Source: Cytidiella melzeri (taxonomy: Eukaryota; Basidiomycota; Agaricomycetes; Polyporales; Irpicaceae). From it: DNA of 10,618 nt. Made by a program: the position numbers and the translations under genes. This document shows, in pieces, positions 7,746 to 10,618 of this stretch (the stretch's first letter is position 1; the number at the start of each line of letters is the position of its first letter). The stretch spans positions 1 through 10,618 of the forward strand of contig JABYQR010000719.1 of assembly GCA_022592445.1 (NCBI GenBank), written 5' to 3'. The notes under the pieces were generated by a model, which saw nothing but the letters and a program-made list of their open reading frames with translations, was not told the DNA's origin and did no database searches.

Positions 7746-8724
7746 CTGCATCGCGAGCAATGACGATTCGCTGTTTATCCCAGAACCGGTAACCCTTTAC
7801 ACCCGGTTCATATCCAACAATATCATAGGAGTTGCTTTTGGTGACAACTTGTTCTGAGACTCTTGATTGGTACGTGGACGTATGCACGACATCCAAATAC
7901 ACGAAGCATTGAGATATCTGGTTTTATACCCAGAAAACTCTCTATAGGTGTCTGCCAGTTTAATCGTACATTAGGTAGACGGTTATTTAATATACCGCTG
8001 CTTCGCAAGTAAGCTTCCAGAAACCATTTGATAACCCAGCTTGCTGACGCAATGCTTCGGCTTTATATTTTATGGTCTGTTGCCATCGCTCAGCTCTACC
8101 ATTTTGTTGTGGAGTATACGGTACAGACATTTGTAATTCTATTCCGTGTTCCTTCAGATAATCCTTGAACTCATTATTAATGAACTCTGTTCCACCATCA
8201 CATCTGAACTTCTTCATCTTCTTTCCTGTTTGGTTTTCGGCCCATGACTTGTATTCTTTGAATCTTGTGAACGCTTCATCTTTGTGCTTGAGATAATAGA
8301 GCATCCCATGACTAGAAGCATCATCAAGACAAGTCATACCGTATTTGTAACCATCAATAGAAGTTGTAGAATATTCAATGAGATCGGAATGAGTTAATTC
8401 AAGGACTTCTGTAGCTCTCGACATAGATGGTGGAAATGGTTGTCTCTTTCCTTTTCCAACTTGACATCCGTGACAAGGAGAAATTGTCGATGGAATAGGA
8501 ATCTTTTCTTTTAATCCCTTTGTTCCTTTGTGAAGATTTTCGACAATCTTATTCCCTGGGTGTCCTAGTCGATTATGCCACAACGTATAATCATTACGAC
8601 TAACTTTATTAATTGAGTCTATCTTCCTGACTAGACGTCCTTTAATCCAATAAAGTCCGGCATGATCAGGTTGACCATTTATAATCTCTTTTCCTTCATT
8701 ATAAATTGTCCATCCTTTCGATGT
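7746..8724 (-). pseudogene. Copia integrase with GAG-pre-integrase zinc domain
   Basis: The segment begins with the pre-integrase region (GLYWIKGRLVRKI), then the HHCC zinc site: HNRLGH and, further on, CHGC. The catalytic core has D in THSDLIEY (codon 8385-8383), D in FRCDGGTEF (8199-8197) and E in QQNGRAER (8091-8089), with exactly 35 residues between the second Asp and Glu (DD35E). The following LRVFGCRAYVHVP and GYEPGVKGYRFWD are the usual copia C-terminal landmarks. The frame is open from about 8724 to 7987. Shifts near 7995, between 7830 and 7880, and near 7745 break the C-terminal part; the triad is intact. Confidence 0.88.
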
Positions 8725-9065
8725 AACACTGCTAGTGCATCCTGTTGCAGTGCTCTAGAAGGAGAAAAGAATCTTGTAGTCGCATCTGGTATATAGAGGA
8801 CATTGTTCAAAGTTGTGCGATGTATTTTATCTTTCACAAGGATCGTGTCAAGTACGACCGTTCCTTTTCCCAATATTTTGACAGTCATATCTTTACCTGC
8901 TACAGAGCATGTACCTGCTACCGTTGCTGGTTGATACGAGATAAAGTCGTCAATTTCATTGGTAATGTGACTAGTAGCACCACTGTCGATGAGCCATTCA
9001 ACGCTTTCAGTCTCACACGTGGAATACAGAGAAACGTTGATGATTTCATTATCGTGCTCAAGACA
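8725..9065 (-). pseudogene. Copia aspartic protease
   Basis: This frame reads EWLIDSGATSHIT, the copia-type retroviral aspartic protease site, with the catalytic Asp at 8987-8985. It continues through ILGKGTVVLDT and LNNVLYIPDATTRF, matching the usual flap-to-C-terminus pattern and the LxxVLYVP-like box before the pre-integrase domain. It lies in a different frame from gag (shift near 9065) and from the integrase (shift near 8725). Confidence 0.8.
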
Positions 9066-9994
9066 GGTTTGGTATCTACTTGAAGATTATTTACAGTCGC
9101 TTTGTCTTTGCCTTTGCCTTTGGACTTCTTTCGTTGTCCTCCTTTCTTTCCTTTATTCTCCTTGTTACCCTGCTTGTTGTTGGTAGAAGATCCTTGCTGA
9201 TTATTTCCATTACCGCGAGACTTGTTCTGGTTAGGTTTCCCTTTATCCCAGTGCTGACTCGTAGTATGGTTAGAAAGCCCACACTTCTTGCATTTTTCCT
9301 TCGGTAAACGCGTGGTCTGCGTAATCCGATTCGCATTTTCACTGTTTGAACCCTTTCGACGTAACTCTTCCGCAAGTATCTTGGGGATGAGCGTGTCAAA
9401 CTTAATTTCTTCGGGTTTTGCAACAGTGCCAATGTATGCAGAAATGGCGGTTTCATATGACGTTGGTAAAGCCCACAAAAGAATATGAACTTTAATTTGA
9501 TCATCAAGGTCTAACCCAGCAACTTTGGTATCTCCAATCTTAGTACGGAAGCCTTGAATTTGTACGTTCATATCCTTAGACTCATCAAAAGTTGAGCTAA
9601 GTAGGTTTCTGAACGCAACAGAGCTTGCTAGACTGATGTCTTTCAAAGTCTGTTTTCAATTTCTTCCACACTTCGGAGGCCAAATCCTCTCCTTCAAGAT
9701 AGGATTGCAAAGTAATGTCAAGGTAAATATTGAAATAAGCTAAAGCGCGTTGGTTCCGAATTTCCCAATCCTTAAGTTCCTTCTTCTCATCAGAAGTGTC
9801 AGGAGGTGCAGTAGTCGTACCAGAACCTGAACTGGTAGCTGCTGCGGGTAAGGTAGGTTTTTTTCGGTTCCATTCACGATTAACCAAGTGTTTGAATATC
9901 TGAACAAGCCAATCATAGCGGTGGACCATTTCTTGTAGTTTGAACCGTCAAAGACAATCATTTGACTACCGCTAATCTTTCCTGGTTCAGCCAT
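9066..9994 (-). pseudogene. Copia gag (capsid and zinc knuckle)
   Basis: The start is the ATG at 9994-9992 (MAEPGKISGSQ), followed by IVFDGSNYKKWSTAMIGLF, the N-terminal copia gag signature (DUF4219-like). The capsid region has LASEVWKKLKTDFE, MNVQIQGFRTKIGD and LLWALPTSYE (UBN2-like gag). The C-terminal part is very basic, Lys/Gln/Asn-rich, after a zinc knuckle CKKCGLSNHTTSQH at 9292-9251, which is C-x2-C-x4-H-x4-H and not the usual final Cys. Two shifts break it: one at a run of seven A near 9858-9864 and one near 9645. Confidence 0.8.
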
Positions 9995-10618
9995 TATAAC
10001 CAAAAGCAATCAAGGATCAAGTCGTAGTACGGAATGTACACTTCAGAGATATGAGGTACTACAGGTGCAATTACAGGTGATGACGTCTGTTTAGAAGTTT
10101 CTTCTAGAAGATCTTCGACTTCGTGTTTTCTCCGGAATCTGAGTTCTTATCTAGAGATTGATGGATGTGTCACCAATGTAAGTTGTGCCTGTGATGATCT
10201 CTGATGGTTCCTGATCTATTACTACTTCTGGTTCGTTGTTCTGTGGTTCTGATTCTCGACGATTTGCTAAGTCTAGAAGGTATGAATTGACTAAAGCAGG
10301 TACGTCAAGATGCGGTACAGATCCTATGTAACCTCTAATGAGTTCTTTCTGATGTTCAAAAGGTTCAAGATACGGTCCTGTGTTACCAATGCAATAATTC
10401 TATAAACTTCGTTTAAATCTGCTTCAAACGAATATCTATAGCGGTTAGGGCACGGTTGTGTTTCACAGGGTCTTGCAACACTGTCGACGTCACAAAAGTT
10501 CTCTGTGTCAAAGAGGTGCAATTCGGAATTTGTACACGCTATGAAGCCAGAGTACAACGTTACAAACTAAGTAAAGAAAAGTCATAAAAGTTTGTCAGAA
10601 TGCGCTACGTTATGGTCG
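9995..10618 (-). other. Unidentified coding-like DNA upstream of gag
   Basis: No LTR copy, primer binding site or known domain was found. On the minus strand, open frames tile most of the stretch: about 60 codons from 10557 to about 10380 (contains RYRYSFEADLNEVYRII), about 75 codons from about 10381 to 10155 (GPYLEPFEHQKELIRGYIG, later PEVVIDQEPSEIITG), then about 50 codons ending in a TAA at 9996-9994 that overlaps the gag ATG (sequence TAATG). Joining them needs two frame changes. It may be an extra 5' frame of the retroelement, a gene interrupted by it, or chance open frames; I do not recognise the protein. Confidence 0.35.

Larger units (their letters stand above)
5085..10009 (-). mobile_element. 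Ty1/copia LTR retrotransposon, degenerate; 5' end unresolved
   Basis: Read on the minus strand the order is gag, protease, integrase, reverse transcriptase, RNase H, then polypurine tract and LTR. Integrase before RT defines the copia (Pseudoviridae-type) order. The gag ATG at 9994 to the RNase H stop at 5544 spans about 1,480 codons, normal for a copia polyprotein. The 3' LTR begins at 5524 (TGTTAAAAC). No second copy of this LTR occurs between 9995 and 10618, so the 5' LTR is either further upstream or lost. The lower limit (5085) is only a guess at a TG...CA end. The body has about ten frame changes, so this copy cannot make its proteins as read. Confidence 0.85.

Noticed and set aside
10018..10618. 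Search for the 5' LTR of the copia element
   Set aside because: No copy of the 3' LTR landmarks (TGTTAAAACTATATAA, or the TTCCCACGCC stretch) was found by eye in this segment, and no clear tRNA-complementary primer site lies before gag.

Overview
The window looks like accessory DNA from a filamentous basidiomycete, probably a mushroom-forming Agaricomycete. Three things suggest this: several 50-63 bp GT-AG introns with CTNAY-like branch points, a fungal beta-trefoil gene cut into many small exons, and a transposase whose sequence style I recall from agaric genomes. No rRNA, tRNA, CRISPR or bacterial signal was seen.

Layout. (1) 1-1256, plus strand: the 3' part of a seven-exon gene (5' end outside the window). 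It encodes tandem beta-trefoil-like modules that most resemble fungal I66-type serine protease inhibitors, with a ricin-B-like lectin as the alternative. Its reading frame is clean after splicing, and intron phases repeat from module to module. (2) About 1488-1620: a decayed extra copy of one module, recognisable from its exon end, its phase-2 donor and 32 bp of intron similarity, with a conserved Trp codon turned into TAG. (3) 2030-5080: a complete 3.05 kb Tc1/mariner-like DNA transposon with identical 37 bp terminal inverted repeats flanked by TA. It holds one four-exon transposase gene that is whole except for one in-frame TGA at 3531-3533. That stop separates the N-terminal half, with the NLS and probable DNA-binding region, from the DDE catalytic half. 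The D2-E spacing is about 158 residues and contains a Cys-rich insert. (4) About 5085-9994, minus strand: a Ty1/copia retrotransposon with part or all of the 3' LTR, a polypurine tract, RNase H, RT, integrase, protease and gag in the copia order. All main motifs survive, but the reading frame is broken about ten times. (5) 9995-10618, minus strand: coding-like sequence of unknown identity upstream of gag. No second LTR or clear primer binding site was found there.

Together this is a host gene tail with a module remnant, followed by a DNA transposon and a retrotransposon side by side. The contrast in decay stands out: the trefoil gene and transposase have no indels over about 3.2 kb of coding sequence, while the copia element has about ten in 4.45 kb. 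The presumed copia LTR also holds three perfect ATGACTCAT (Gcn4/AP-1 type) sites within 86 bp.
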